Positions 11,550 through 22,848 of a stretch of DNA of 64,000 bases are shown here, in pieces. A program made the translations under genes and the position numbers. The stretch's first letter is position 1. Every line of letters begins with the position of its first letter. The notes beneath the pieces are model-generated. The model was not told where the DNA came from. It was given only the letters and a program-made list of their open reading frames with translations, and made no database searches. The DNA comes from Cryptomeria japonica (lineage: Eukaryota > Streptophyta > Pinopsida > Cupressales > Cupressaceae), in NCBI RefSeq assembly GCF_030272615.1, contig NC_081406.1, positions 481,647,900-481,711,899 on the forward strand, in the 5' to 3' direction.

Positions 11550-12267
11550 TGATAACTCAATGATGAATAATAAGTACCAAACCGGTACTGAGAGGGGGGG
11601 TGAATTAGTATAGGCACTAATACTTTTCCCAAACTAGTTTGACTGCAAACATTGCAAATGTCTGACAGACAGTAACATCGGTCTGAAACAGAGTGCAACC
11701 GGTAAAGCTAAGAATGACTGTGACAAGCATTAACCAGTTAATCACTTAGCTTACCACTCAAATTAATACTACACTTCCATTTCACCCTTATACATGAATA
11801 GGTAATTTATCATCAGAAATATAATAACAGCTAGCTCAACATGATTTACCTTCAGACACAAATCAGTTAAATCATCACATGAAAAATACTACACATGACA
11901 CACAAATTTTTCACGTGGAAACCCAACTAGGAAAAACCACGGTGGGGATGAATACCCACAAACTTCTTTTGAACTATTTAGAAGTTCGCTCTGTTAGGAG
12001 CCTAGTCCAGTTAGAGACTATTACAACAGGTTCTGGTAGGAACCGATCCTGTTAGAGATCACCCGATTAAGGGATGGCTAAATACCTGGTTAAGGGTTAA
12101 ACCCTTTTAGAGGTTACCTTGTTAAAAGATTTCAAGAACTCAATGAGTTTGAGTCACCCTGTTAAAGGATTTACAACAAGCTGGTTAAGGCTACCCAGTT
12201 AAGGGATTTTCCAGCTGTTGAAGTGGTTAAAGATCAACAGGTATTACAATGATCTAATAATACTACT
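11550..12267 (-). repeat. Copia A LTR 3, first part (interrupted by Gypsy)
   Basis: It begins TGATAAC next to the PBS and follows LTR 2 closely until 12267, where a Gypsy element interrupts it. The remainder resumes at 22849. The last five bases, CTACT, are the left side of the Gypsy TSD. The hairpin copies here are decayed by C-to-T changes. Confidence 0.92.
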
Positions 12268-13388
12268 TGAAGAGGGAAAAACAGATTTGAAAGGTAAAAT
12301 GATCAAAACATAACGAAATAAACATGCAGAATGCTAAAATATCATAAAAAGACCATTTCACCTTGCTATTTTACCTTCTCCTTCGGATTGAGCTTGATGA
12401 AGTGAAGGCGCCCCTTGATAATGCTCCACTTGATGTGCTCCTTTGATTGCTGGATGTGGATGGCTCTCCAATACTATGCACAAATGATAAGGATAAATGA
12501 TAAGGATGAGATGATCAAGTTGCCAAGATGATTTCCTGGGCTTAAAAGGGCAGCATAAGTTTACTGGATTTCAAGATGTTTTGAATGAAGGGACGGAACC
12601 CTATTTTATAGGAAGAGGAGAGGAAAATGGATGGCTAGGATGAATTTGAGATTAAGGGCTAAGATTTACTTGTGAGGTCACACAAGGTCCAAGAGAGGGT
12701 GTGGAGACCAAGAAATATGCCTTAAAGGCATTTCGTATCTCCACACTCTACAAGATGCATTGGAGGAATTAAAAATTCTCCAAAAATGGATATTATGGGG
12801 ATTAGAAGAATAAAAAGGAATTAAAAATTCTTTGGGAGAGGGAAATGCCTAGAGGAATGTGAGATTTTGAAAATCTTACATTCATCTAGAAAAAGAGCAT
12901 TTAAAGCTAGTGGCTGGATAAAAGGACAAAGAGTTGACTTTGTGGCTAATCATGATGATTAGCCATTAACGACTCATTAGGAGGGGAATTAGAGGAAATG
13001 TTAGGTGGGATTTATATTTGTAGGAGAATTTGACTAGGAGAGAGAATGAGTGGAGGGAATAAACAATTAGAAGAATAATGTTAAGTGAGTTTAGGGAGTT
13101 TCTAGAAGAATTTATTAGGTTAATGATGAATTAAGAAGATGATTTGTAGGAATCATGTAGGTTAACTAATTAATTGAAATTAATTAGCTAAGAGGAAGAT
13201 TTGTGAGGATTTGATTTTTTAGAAGAATAAAGAAAGGGATTGATTTATTAAATAAATCAATCATATGCTATAGTGACAATATTAATTATATTTAATTAAT
13301 ATTGAGAAGAATTTTAATTAACATAATTAATTAATTAATTATGTGAGGAATTATAAATTATTAAAATAATTATTTTTAAGTGTCTACA
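12268..13388 (-). repeat. Gypsy 3' LTR (1121 bp)
   Basis: It runs from TGAAGAGG at 12268 to TGTCTACA at 13388. On the element strand it therefore starts TGTAGACA and ends CCTCTTCA, the normal TG...CA ends. It lies next to the PPT at 13389. Its last 304 bp are repeated at 22545-22848. Confidence 0.9.
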
Positions 13389-13404
13389 TTTTGCCCCTCT
13401 TTGA
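13389..13404 (-). other. Polypurine tract of the Gypsy element
   Basis: The minus strand reads TCAAAGAGGGGCAAAA directly before the LTR start TGTAGACA, a standard plant Gypsy PPT arrangement. Confidence 0.85.
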
Positions 13405-13611
13405 AGCGAGGTGTGATGACGCATTGATTCAAAGAATAATCTTGTTTTGATGTTGATATTGGTTTGATAGGATGCCCCGGCTCTTGATTTATAGATTACG
13501 GTATGGTGATGCCCCCTTGGGAGATCAATTGAGGTATTTGATCTTTGGAGTTTTGCGAAATTGATATCCTGATAGATTTGATTTGATTCGATTGATAAGA
13601 TCTAGATTCAG

Positions 13612-13995
13612 TCTGGTTTCAAGAAGAATTCATCCTGTATAAGACAAAGATGATCAAAGTGTCTAGTTTTAGGAAGGATTCATCCTGTATAAGACATGAT
13701 TGATCACAACGTCTGGTTTCAGAAAGGATTCATCCTGTATAAGACATGATAAGGGCATCTGGTTTCAGGAAGGATTCATCCTGTGTAAGACATGATCAGA
13801 GCGTCTGGTTTCAGGAAGGATTCATCCTGTATAAGACATGATTAGCTCATCTGGTTTCAGGAAGGATTCATCCTGTATAAGACATGATCAGATCACAACG
13901 TCTGGTTTCAGGAAGGATTCATCTTGTATAAGACATGATCAGATCACAATGTCTAGTTTCAGGAAGGATTCATCCTGTATAAGACATGATCAGAA
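13612..13995 (-). repeat. Eight-copy tandem repeat in the Gypsy 3' region
   Basis: Eight units of about 43-53 bp share a GTCTGGTTTCAGGAAG half and an ATTCATCCTGTATAAGACAT half, with variable spacers such as GATCAGATCACAA. Each unit holds the small palindrome AGGATTCATCCT. It lies between integrase and the PPT, a position where Tat/Ogre-type elements often carry long non-coding DNA with satellite-like repeats. Confidence 0.85.
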
Positions 13996-15098
13996 TCATA
14001 ATTGATTATGTGAGGAAAAAAAAGAAAAATAGAGGAAGAAAAATTAGGGTGGAAGGGATAAATGAGGAAGGTATATGAAGTAGTCGTGAGGTATTTGGAA
14101 AGAAGAATAAGAGATGCGAGACCGTGGAGGAAAATGGGGGCAATTGAGAACTCCATGGGATTATTGAGTTTAGGATTTGATGGTGAGATTTTGTGCACAA
14201 CAAATGTGGAGAGCCTACCTAGTTTGATGTTGCCCTGAGTGACTTGTACCACTGCTTATATAAATCAGGATGCCATGAGAAACCCAGGGCGTGGACTGAC
14301 TCTGCAGACAAACGGGAATTTCTTGCACACAACAATGCAAGTGTTAAGAAACACTAATACAAAGTTGTGGGTTTGTGCAAGGGAACCCTCAAACACACCA
14401 ATACCTCTTGTACACGAGAAGGTAAGTGTTGATAAACACTAGTACTAGGTCACCGATTTATACAAGAAGGATCCAAAACATGCCATACTATGAAATATGC
14501 CCCAGTATGCACCTATCATAACATACCTGGATATGGAAGAACCCAGGTAGTCGTAAATAGTGGCAGTTGTAGGGCAAAAGATGCAAGCCTATATGAAAAG
14601 ATCTAACAAAATCTAACAAGTCTCTTCCTTGCGACCAAATGATACCTCTTGCCAAGAGTAGAACTAGGATGGACTTGGGATTGTTTCTCAAGACTTCTTG
14701 AAGCTTATACAGAGGCATAAAAGCTCAGTTTCACTAGGACATTACTTGTTCATGACTTAGGTGAAGACTCGTCATCATACGCATGTTTTATTGGGAGGCG
14801 GAAAAGGAATGTTGTGCATGGGTGGGCTGGATGGCAGATGATTTGTAGTATCGACATGATAGACAGTAGATCCGGTTATTTACCTTGGCGCCTACACAAA
14901 GGTTTTCACCAAGATACTTGCCCACAGTGCCACGAATTGTTTTTCTTTCTTTTTTCTTTCTTTTTTCTTTTTTTTCTTATTTTTTTTGTATCATAAGGTG
15001 CCTGTTTGCCAGGTTTGCACCAAAGTGACAATTTTTTCAGGATCTTTTTTTTTTTTTTCATTTTTTTTTTTTTTTGACAATTTAAGACTTTCTGAGGA
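13996..15098. other. Gypsy 3' non-coding region with T-rich low complexity
   Basis: No convincing coding sequence lies between the tandem repeats and the integrase stop. From 14938 to 15076 there are long T and TTTTTC runs on the plus strand, A-rich on the element strand. Short ORFs here show no recognisable motif and look accidental. Confidence 0.6.
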
Positions 15099-16430
15099 CT
15101 AAGCATAAAACCTTTTGAGGTGCATGATATTCATCAGATCATCCAAAGGATCACCTTCAGGAGTAGCCAACTGATAAGCTCCTGATCCATATTTTGCTGT
15201 GATTACATATGGTCCAAGCCAATTAGGCTCGAACTTGCCTTTCTTTTCTCTTTCTTGTAGATTTTTCTGATTCTCCATGAGGACAACTTGGAATTCTCGG
15301 GTTCTGACTTTTTTATGATAACTCATGCGCAGACGGTTTTGATATACCCAGAGATGATTCAAGGCCTTGAGGCACCTTTCATCTAACAATTCTAGCTCTT
15401 GTAAGCGGACAATTCTGTTTTCTTCCTCTGGTAGGATGTTTTGCAGCGATACCCTTAGAGAGGGGATCTCGATCTCAAGGGGAAGGATAGCTTCAGAACC
15501 AAATACTAGGGAATAAGGAGTGGCACCTGTGGGGGTGCGGATGGAGGTGCGGTAGGCCCACAATGCAGGATGGATTTGGAGGTGCCAATCACGGCCCGCT
15601 TCATTGACTATCTTTTTGAGGATTTTTATTAGGGTTTTATTAGAAGCCTCAGCTTGGCCATTTCCTTCGGAATAATATGGAGTGGAGAAGCAGTGTTGGA
15701 TGTTGAATTTTTGGCAGAGTTCTTTGACATCCTAGTTTTTAAATTGTTTACCATTATCCCTGATGATAACTTTTGGGATGCCATATCGACAGATTAGGTA
15801 GTTCAAGATGAATTTGGATATTTGCTTACCGGTGGTGAAAGTAAGAGGGATAGCCTCTACCCACTTGGTGAAGTATTCGGTGGCGGTGATAATGAATTTA
15901 TGTCCGTTGGAAGATGAAGGGTGGATTTTCCCAATGAGATTGAGCCCCCACTGCGAGAAGGGCCATGGTGTAATGAATGGCTGCAATTCTTGTGACGGTG
16001 CATGAATCTTGTCACCATGCTACTGGCAAGGGATGCATTTCTTCACATAGTTGTATGCATCTTCTTCCATTTTAGACCAATAGTATCCTGTTCTCAAAAG
16101 TTTTTTAGCCAATGTGAGTCCACTTGAGTGTGCCCCACAGATGCCCTCATGTACTTCGTGTAATGCCCATTCGGCTTCTTGTTTATCTAAACACCTTAGG
16201 AGGGAACCATCAAAATGCCTTCTGAACAAGGTGTCTGCAAGGATGGTGTAACGGGCACATCGGCGGATGAAAGTTTGTTGTTGGGTTTTGGTGAGATGTG
16301 GGGGAATGGTGTTGTCTTTGAGGAAAGCGAAGGTTTCTTGGTACCAAGGGGACTCTGGACCAATGAGAACACACACCATTTCAGATTCTGGTAGGTCGTA
16401 TGCCGGTATAAACAATTGCTCGACCAAGAA
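15099..16430 (-). pseudogene. Gypsy integrase (broken, first catalytic Asp lost)
   Basis: Integrase inserts element cDNA. From N to C the visible parts are a zinc-binding H-H-C-C region (HEVHEGICGAHSSG ... CIPCQ), the core, and a GPY/F-type C-terminal module (LGPYVITAKYGSGAYQL). The first core motif reads WGLNLIGKI where family members have Asp in place of Asn. The second Asp (IIRDNGKQF) and the Glu (SEGNGQAEA) remain. Stops separate the zinc region (near 16020) and the core halves (near 15733). The final open piece is 15099-15563, ending at HLKRFYA. Confidence 0.85.
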
Positions 16431-17176
16431 CTCGCACTTCTGACTATGTGCTGGCATTTGAAGGAGGGAGCCAATGGTGGCCATTGCATCTGCAACCCTG
16501 TTGTTTGTTTGTGGGATTTGATCAAACTTGATTACCGTGAAATGTTGCTTAAGATGTTCAACCATGGTACGGTAGGGAAGGAGTTTATCATCTTTTGTCT
16601 GATATTCATCATTGACTTGTTTATGATGAGCTGGGAATCGCCATAGACTTGTAATTCCTTTATTTTCCAGTGGATAGCCAAGCATAAACCTGTGATGAGG
16701 GCCTCAAATTCTGCTATGTTATTAGTACATGCAAAGGCTATCTTGTATGATTTGGGGATGACATCTCCTTGAGGTGTGACCACTAATATTCCTGCCCCCG
16801 ATCCATTTTGAGTGTAGGAGCCATCAAAATACAATTTCCATGTGGAGGATGTGGCAATAGTCATAATGAACTCATCTAGTAATTCTATGAGAAGAGGATG
16901 GTCGCCTGGAAGTGGAGCTTCAACCAACTGATCTGTAATAACTTGTCCCTTGATTGCCTTTCTGTCCACATATTAGATGTCAAACTCACTTAGAAGCATG
17001 ACCCATTTAGCCGTTCTGCCAGTGAGAGTAGCTTTTGATAGGAGATATTTAAGTGGATCAATTTTAGCAATTGTCTTGTTGTTTAGCATATAGTGTCATA
17101 GTTTCTGTGTGCTGAATACTAATGCCAAACATGCTCTTTCAATGGGGGTGTAGTTGAGTTCATATCCTACCAACAT
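16430..17176 (-). pseudogene. Gypsy RNase H remnant plus archaeal-type RNase H
   Basis: Nearest the RT is a decayed standard RNase H, where YELNYTPIERACLALVF is readable with stops. It is followed by a second RNase H in a cleaner frame (16532-16969): WKLYFDGSYTQNGSGAGILV, NNIAEFEALITGL and QVYGDSQLIIN give the D-E-D acidic pattern. The duplicated, archaeal-type RNase H is a hallmark of Tat-lineage plant Gypsy elements. The end of the domain (NNRVADAMATIGS) continues in the neighbouring frame, so a frameshift lies near 16550-16680. Confidence 0.85.
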
Positions 17177-18290
17177 TCAACTGATGTAGTAAATGGAGTG
17201 TTCCTTCCCTTGATCATCTGTTTGCGCTAGTAATGCCCCCAATGCCACTGTAGTAGCACATATGTACAAAATGAGGGGTTTTCCAGGGGTAGGTGGCATC
17301 AAAACTGGAGGTGATGCTAGATATTCTTTTAATTTTTCAAAGGACTTTTGACAGGGGCAATCCCATTTGAATTTTGTGTCTTTACGTAACAAATGTGCAA
17401 ATGGATGGCACTTGTCAGCTAGCTGTGAAATGAAACGCCTGACAGACTGGAGTTTTCCCTGGAGACTGCGTAGTTGTCTGAGAGTTTTTGGTGGAGGCAT
17501 TTCCATAATAGCTTTTACTTTTGCGGGATCAACCTCGATGCCTCTGTGGGAAACAATGAATCCTAGTAGTTTTCCTGATGTGACGCCAAACACACAATTT
17601 TTAGGATTTAGGTGCAACTTGTATTTTTCCAATCTTTCGAAGATCTGTTTTAGAATAGGGATGTGCTCTTGTCTTGTCTTGGATTTGCCTAGCAGATCAT
17701 CCACATAGTCCTCAATAATTTTGTGTAAGAGGTCATGAAAAATTGTTGTCATTGCCCGTTGATATGTAGCTCGAGCATTTTTAAGGCCAAAAGGCATGAT
17801 CCAGTAACAGAAAGTACCCCATGGTGTTGTGAATGCGGTTTTATGCTGATCCTCATCTACTATCCTGATTTGGTTGTATCCAAAAAACCCATCCATTAGC
17901 AATAGCATTTCATGTCCTGATGTAAGATCCACAATCATATCTATGTTTGGGAGCGGGAAATCATCTTTAGGACAAGCTATATTTAGATCTCAAAAATCTG
18001 TGCAAATGCGGATGCCCCCAGTAGGTTTGCCGACAGGCACAATGTTGGAGACCTATTCAGCGTAGTCTATGGGTTTGATAAATTCTGCGTCTAACAACTT
18101 TTGAAGTTCTGCCTTGACCAAGAGAGCAATATGCAGGTGCATTTTGTGGAGTTTTTGTTTTACAGGTTTTGCATCTGGGCAGACGACGAGATTGTGAACC
18201 ACCAAGGCAAAATCCAACCCTGGCATATCGGAATAGGACCATGCAAAATTGATTTTAACCTCTGTAAGGAAGTTGATGAAGTCTTATTTC
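17177..18290 (-). pseudogene. Gypsy reverse transcriptase
   Basis: The main open piece (17177-17938) covers the palm and connection: LLLMDGFFGYNQI, FCYWIMPFGLKNARATYQRAM, the catalytic YVDDLLGKS, LLGFIVSHRGIEVDPAKV and the tether before RNase H. Upstream, in the same reading direction, the fingers region is readable between two stops (near 18050 and 17990): LHIALLVKAELQKLLDAEFI, NIVPVGKPTGGIRICTDF and CPKDDFPLP. The catalytic Asp pair is intact. The stops make it non-functional. Confidence 0.88.
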
Positions 18291-19442
18291 TCAATTTCGG
18301 TGAGGGATTTGGCAATGAGCACATTTTTCGGAATGAATTCGGTGCCCATGTTGATGTTGTCTTATCAACAAATTTGATTTGTCCAGTGGAAGGTAGCCAA
18401 TGGTAGGGAGGTCAAATCCCTCATCGTCAAGTGCCTTTTCTAGATTTTCACTTTCAGATACGCCCTTTGTTTTTATTTCTTGTTCATCCAAAGGCGCCTC
18501 AGGGAGTTTTTCACCTAGGAAATCATATCTTTTTCTTTTATTATCTTTTTTGTGGATAAGGACATTGACTTGACTACCAAAGTATCCCTTTTCATGTAGT
18601 TGAATACCCTCAATTCTATTACAGTCTTCCATATTTTGCGTTGTTAGGAGAGCAATGAGAGCATTATCGTCGACGCAGATATCTAAATTGGGTTTGTCTC
18701 GTTGGCCCCAGTCAATGAGTTCAGGATGGACAAGATGTAGCTCATGTGAAGTGGGAGGGGTTACGGGGGTGATGGTATTGATGTAAGCATCGAAGAGGGT
18801 ATCTTTCTCGTATTCATAAGGCATTTCGTGGAATTCCTCTTCGTCAGCGCTTTTGATATCCAAAGAAGGACTAGAAGGGGCACCGGTGATAGTAATCTTA
18901 GGCACCGGGGTGTACCCCAAGCCTCTGTTGTATCTGTAGGAGATAGGATTTATGGGTGCTTTTCTTCCTTTCTCCTCAGGTCCCAGACCGTGTCCTTTGT
19001 AATCCATTTTTTCAACTATGGCAAATGCTTTTGGATACATTTCTTTGGATATTCTTGTTGGATCATCGTCCTCTTTCCGGTACAGCCATGAAGAGATATC
19101 TGCTTCGAGGTTCTTGTTATCAAGTGGGCCCCATTGCTAGAAGGTGGTGTTTTGGCATTGCATGACTGGTTTCGGGTCCTTTTTTAGCTCTTTTGGTTTA
19201 CCAAATGACTTAGGAGAGAGAGGGAGGTTGCCTATTAATAAGATGTCCTCCAATTTGTATTCTCCACAGCCATTGTCCAAGATCTTGATTTGATTATTTG
19301 GTTGGGATGATGTGGAGGCAACATTTGATGTGTCAGATGGAGGCATTGGTGAAGGCCTATTTAGTGGGCAATGATACATATGCTTCCCCTCTAATAGTCT
19401 GCAATATTGAAAAGGTTGGGGATCACCTTTGATAGTGATCAC
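18291..19442 (-). pseudogene. Gypsy protease-RT linker with G-patch-like motif
   Basis: The long region between protease and RT is open in two pieces (18291-19040 and 19137-19442). The second piece begins with a G-patch-like motif, AIVEKMDYKGHGLGPEEKG, of the kind reported between protease and RT in some plant Gypsy elements. G-patches bind RNA or helicases in host proteins, but the role here is not known. The rest is acidic and shows no domain that I recognise. A stop near 19135 and a frameshift toward RT are present. Confidence 0.7.
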
Positions 19443-19469
19443 TTTTCCATTATAGGGGAATTTGATGCA

Positions 19470-20072
19470 TTAGTGATAAGTGGAGGGTATGACATGCAAG
19501 GAATGAATCCATGGCCTCCCGAGGAGAATGTTGTAGGGGAGATCAAGATCGAGTACTTGGCAAGGGGTTTCAATTGTAATGGGGCCCACTTGAAGAGGTA
19601 AGGTGATAACGCCCTTTGAAATTCTTTCCGCACCATCATATGCCTTTATTGTGATCCTTCCTGATGTGTCTATCAGATCCTCAGAAAGTCCCAATTGTTT
19701 TATTAATTTGTATGTACACAGATTAAGCCCGGATCCACCATCTATCAGGATATGTTTGACCTTATGCTTGTGGATGAGAGCTTCGATGTGCAAAGGTTTA
19801 TTATGGTCCTCATCTGCGGGAGCATCTTGGGAGTTAAATACAATGTGCTGTTGGGCAGCAAGGTTTCCAATGAGGATTTGAAATTGGGTGGCGTTGATGT
19901 TATTAGGAACGCGTGATTGGAGAAGGGCTTGTTCCAAAATTTATTTATGGACCGGAGAAGTCTTGAGAAGTTCCAAAATGGAGATTTGCGCGGGTGTCTT
20001 CCCAAGTTGATCAAGGAGGTCATATCGGTGGGTGGAAGACATGGGTGGGGGGTTTGGTGGGGGAGGAACTCC
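19470..20072 (-). pseudogene. Gypsy aspartic protease region
   Basis: The frame shows ILIGNLAAQQHIVF, the active-site stretch HILIDGGSGLNLC and the flap and C-terminal parts, ending LPYNILLGRPWIH. The D-G-G-S-G form of the protease site is usual for this Gypsy group. An in-frame stop after SPVHK and another near 19470 break the frame between gag and the linker. The protease probably starts after a conserved LLDQLGKTPAQISILELL segment that belongs to the gag-protease junction. Confidence 0.8.
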
Positions 20073-22304
20073 TTAGATGGTGACTCTTCCTCGACGTGTA
20101 GTTGCATTACAGTCATTTTGGAAATGGGAGGTGGAAGGTGTGGCACCTTGAATGACTATTCTAGCCGGATTTGGTCTGCTTTGGGAAGAAGGAGGATTAA
20201 CTCCTTGGATGGTTATGACATTGACATGATTGTCTGCAGGTTCAATTCGACTTACTAAAAAATCAAAACCAGTTACGTGATTAGCGTAGTCATAATCCAT
20301 TGCGTTAGATGATGAGCCTTTTCCTTTATCATGCTTTGGAAAGGGTTCCTGATACATTTTGAGTTTGTCATTGTTATTACCAAGTTTTGCATTTGCTACC
20401 TCAATCTCACCTCTATCAATGAGATCTTGTATGTAGATCTTCAGTTTCATACACTTTCGTGTATCATGTCCCTTGATACGATGATATTCACAATACTCAT
20501 TTTCATTATACCATCTTGGTTTAGGTTGATTGGGATCAAACGAGCGAGTGATTGGGAAAACCACTATACCTGCTTGGACAAGTTTTTGAAACACCATTTC
20601 AATAGGCTCAACAAGAGGAGTGAAATCTCTTGGAGTCCTTTTATTCGATCGGGGTGGTCGTCCTTGGATTGAGACATTGTTGTGAGGTTTTTGAGATTGA
20701 TTTGAATTGTTTTGATTGTTGAATTGATGAATATTGGTGGTGGATTTTGGGGGAGCGGCCACAGTTTGGATCCGCTTTGCATCAGTTACACCATCATTGA
20801 CCACGTTTTTATTTTTAGCCCATAATTTTGGCTTGTCATTATGATAAGAGGAAGAACTTTGTGATGACTTCTGGTAATGTTTCAAGGTTCCTTCCTCCAA
20901 CAAGACACGTTCGAGGGCGAGGCCCTTATCGGTCAATTTTTGGAAGGATTTGATGCATTGAGATATTAAAGGTCTTGAAAGTTCAGGCACCAAGTTCTTT
21001 TGAAATAGTTCAATTTGATGTTGTTCTGGCATGTCCCACTGGAATTTTTTGATAAGATGTCGCCATCTTTGTAGGAAATTGGCGAAGGTTTCTCCAGGCC
21101 TTTGTTTTGTATTACATAGGTCCATCATAGAAACATCATTACCCATGTTGTATGCATAGTGGGCCACAAATTTTTCTACCAAGTCTAGAAAAGAGACAAT
21201 GGAACCTTGTGGTAAAGATGAGAACCATGCCAGGGCGTCTCCCGTGAGACTCTTAGGAAAGAGTCTATGAAGATAAAGGTCACTATAGGAGACTTCTTGG
21301 CATAAGATGTGGAATTCTTGGACATGGTCGCGGGGGTCTCCTTTGCCTTCATACTTGGTGAATTTAGGGATCTCAAATCTCGGGGGATATGGTGCAATTG
21401 ATATAGATGGGTCGTAAGGACAAGGGCAAAACTCTTCAAATGAGTAAGCTTTCCTTTTATTAGTCTTTTCTTTCATGTTTTTGATGATATTCTTCATGTC
21501 TTGAATTTCCTTGATGAGGTCTTGTTGTGGACTTTGATATTGATGGATTGTATTTGTCCCAAGAATTGGATGAACCAAAGAAGGTGCACCACCACCAATA
21601 TATTGATATGATGAGGAGGTGGGAACGTGGGATGTGATGACTGATGTCGCTGGGGTTTGTGTGATAGTTGGTTGTGTTCTACTAACTATTGTGACAAGAT
21701 TGAATGCGGTTTGGATAAAATTTGCGACATTGTTGGGAGAAAGGGAAGTTTGTGGAATAGAAATATGTGGTTGAATAGAAGGAGGTGGTATATAAGTTTG
21801 TTGGAGAATGGATGAGATTGGATTTGATAGTGGTATGGATGGTAAGGAGGAAGAAGGCGGGATGGAGACCGTGGTGGGAGGTGTCACGGGTGGCATTGAT
21901 TGAGCTTGGATGATTGATGGGGCTGCAATTGATTGAGTTTGAATAGTAGGTGCAACACTTTGTGTGGGAGAAAGGTCTCCTTGTGGTTGTTGGACGAGAG
22001 CGGATCTATTAAATTCAGGTGGAAGTTGAGCTCCATGTTCAAGAAGAGTTTTCAGAAGTGCAGTAGGATTGTGTTTAATAAACTTTTCTATCATCTCTTG
22101 GTTATAAGAATCTGCTAGGAAAGTTTGCACTTCCGGACAAAGTTCATCTTGGTTAACCATGTCAAGATTTTGGCTTTGATCTTGATCGCTTGGTTGCCCA
22201 CTTTGTGTATGATCTTGCATGGGATCTTCATATAGGACACCAATGTCTGGCATGCCATATTGTTGATTAGCCATCTTTTTCTTTTGGGATCGAGTTGCGA
22301 CCAT
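20073..22304 (-). CDS. Gypsy gag (743 residues, open)
   Basis: This is the longest intact frame in the window, from the ATG at 22304 to 20073. The N-terminus (MVATRSQKKKMANQQYGMPD) is followed by a Pro/Gln/Ser-rich stretch with many PSI and QTQS runs. The capsid domain (PRFEIPKFTKYEGKGDPRDHV, then DALAWFSSLPQGSI, and RPGETFANFLQRWRHL) is typical of plant Tat/Ogre-like gag. A zinc-finger-like CEYHRIKGHDTRKC occurs near residue 607. It would form the capsid and bind RNA. The 5' LTR and leader upstream are deleted, so expression from its own promoter is unlikely. Confidence 0.85.
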   Translation of the reverse strand: MVATRSQKKKMANQQYGMPDIGVLYEDPMQDHTQSGQPSDQDQSQNLDMVNQDELCPEVQTFLADSYNQEMIEKFIKHNPTALLKTLLEHGAQLPPEFNRSALVQQPQGDLSPTQSVAPTIQTQSIAAPSIIQAQSMPPVTPPTTVSIPPSSSLPSIPLSNPISSILQQTYIPPPSIQPHISIPQTSLSPNNVANFIQTAFNLVTIVSRTQPTITQTPATSVITSHVPTSSSYQYIGGGAPSLVHPILGTNTIHQYQSPQQDLIKEIQDMKNIIKNMKEKTNKRKAYSFEEFCPCPYDPSISIAPYPPRFEIPKFTKYEGKGDPRDHVQEFHILCQEVSYSDLYLHRLFPKSLTGDALAWFSSLPQGSIVSFLDLVEKFVAHYAYNMGNDVSMMDLCNTKQRPGETFANFLQRWRHLIKKFQWDMPEQHQIELFQKNLVPELSRPLISQCIKSFQKLTDKGLALERVLLEEGTLKHYQKSSQSSSSYHNDKPKLWAKNKNVVNDGVTDAKRIQTVAAPPKSTTNIHQFNNQNNSNQSQKPHNNVSIQGRPPRSNKRTPRDFTPLVEPIEMVFQKLVQAGIVVFPITRSFDPNQPKPRWYNENEYCEYHRIKGHDTRKCMKLKIYIQDLIDRGEIEVANAKLGNNNDKLKMYQEPFPKHDKGKGSSSNAMDYDYANHVTGFDFLVSRIEPADNHVNVITIQGVNPPSSQSRPNPARIVIQGATPSTSHFQNDCNATTRRGRVTI

Positions 22305-22312
22305 ACACGATA

Positions 22313-22544
22313 TTTGTGATGAAAAGACTTAGGAAAAATGTGATGAAATAACTTAAAAAATTTGTGATGGAAGGATTTTAGAAACTTGTGATGAAAGGAC
22401 TTAATAAATTTGAGGATGAAAGGACTTAAGAAATTTGTGATGAAAGGACTTAAGAAATTTGAGGATGAAAGGACTTAAGAAATTTGTGATGAAAGGACTT
22501 AAGAAATTTGAGGATGAAAGGACTTAAGAAATTTGAGGATGAAA
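22313..22544 (-). repeat. Short tandem repeats between Gypsy gag and the truncated LTR
   Basis: About nine units of 23-26 bp, each with GATGAAAGGACTTAAGAAATT or a variant, lie directly upstream of the gag start on the element strand and run into the LTR fragment at 22545. They occupy the place where the rest of the 5' LTR, PBS and leader should be. Confidence 0.85.
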
Positions 22545-22848
22545 GTGAGTTTAGGGAGTTTCTAGAAGAATTTATTAGGTTAGTGATGAATTAAGAAGAT
22601 GATTTGTAGGAATCATGTAGGTTAACTAATTAATTGAAATTAATTAGCTAAGACGAAGATTTGTGAGGATTTGATTTTTTAGAAGAATAAAGAGAGGGAT
22701 TGATTTATTAAATAAATCAATCATATTGTATAGTGACAATATTAATTATATTTAATTAATATTGAGAAGAATTTTAATTAACATAATTAATTAATTAATT
22801 ATGTGAGGAATTAAAAATTATGAAAATAATTATTTTTAAGTCTCTATA
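22545..22848 (-). repeat. Truncated Gypsy 5' LTR (304 bp)
   Basis: It closely matches 13085-13388, the terminal 304 bp of the 3' LTR, and ends at the TSD GTACT. About 820 bp of LTR are missing at the gag side. Confidence 0.88.

Larger units (their letters stand above)
12268..22848 (-). mobile_element. Ty3/Gypsy element, Tat/Ogre-like, nested in a Copia LTR
   Basis: A 10.6-kb element with gag, protease, RT, RNase H, a second archaeal-type RNase H and integrase on the minus strand. That order, with the extra RNase H, is typical of the Tat (Ogre/Retand) group. The flanks are CTACT (12263-12267) and GTACT (22849-22853), a 5-bp TSD with one mismatch, and the Copia LTR continues on both sides. The 3' LTR is full length (1121 bp). 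The 5' LTR keeps only 304 bp, so the promoter downstream part, PBS and leader are gone. The coding region has several stops and frameshifts. Confidence 0.9.

Noticed and set aside
13612-13995. Possible CRISPR-like array
   Set aside because: The units are nearly contiguous, spacers are variable leftovers of the same unit, and this is plant retroelement DNA. It is an ordinary minisatellite.
20331-20672. Plus-strand ORF inside the Gypsy gag region
   Set aside because: It is an antisense shadow of the 743-residue gag frame and has no recognisable motif.
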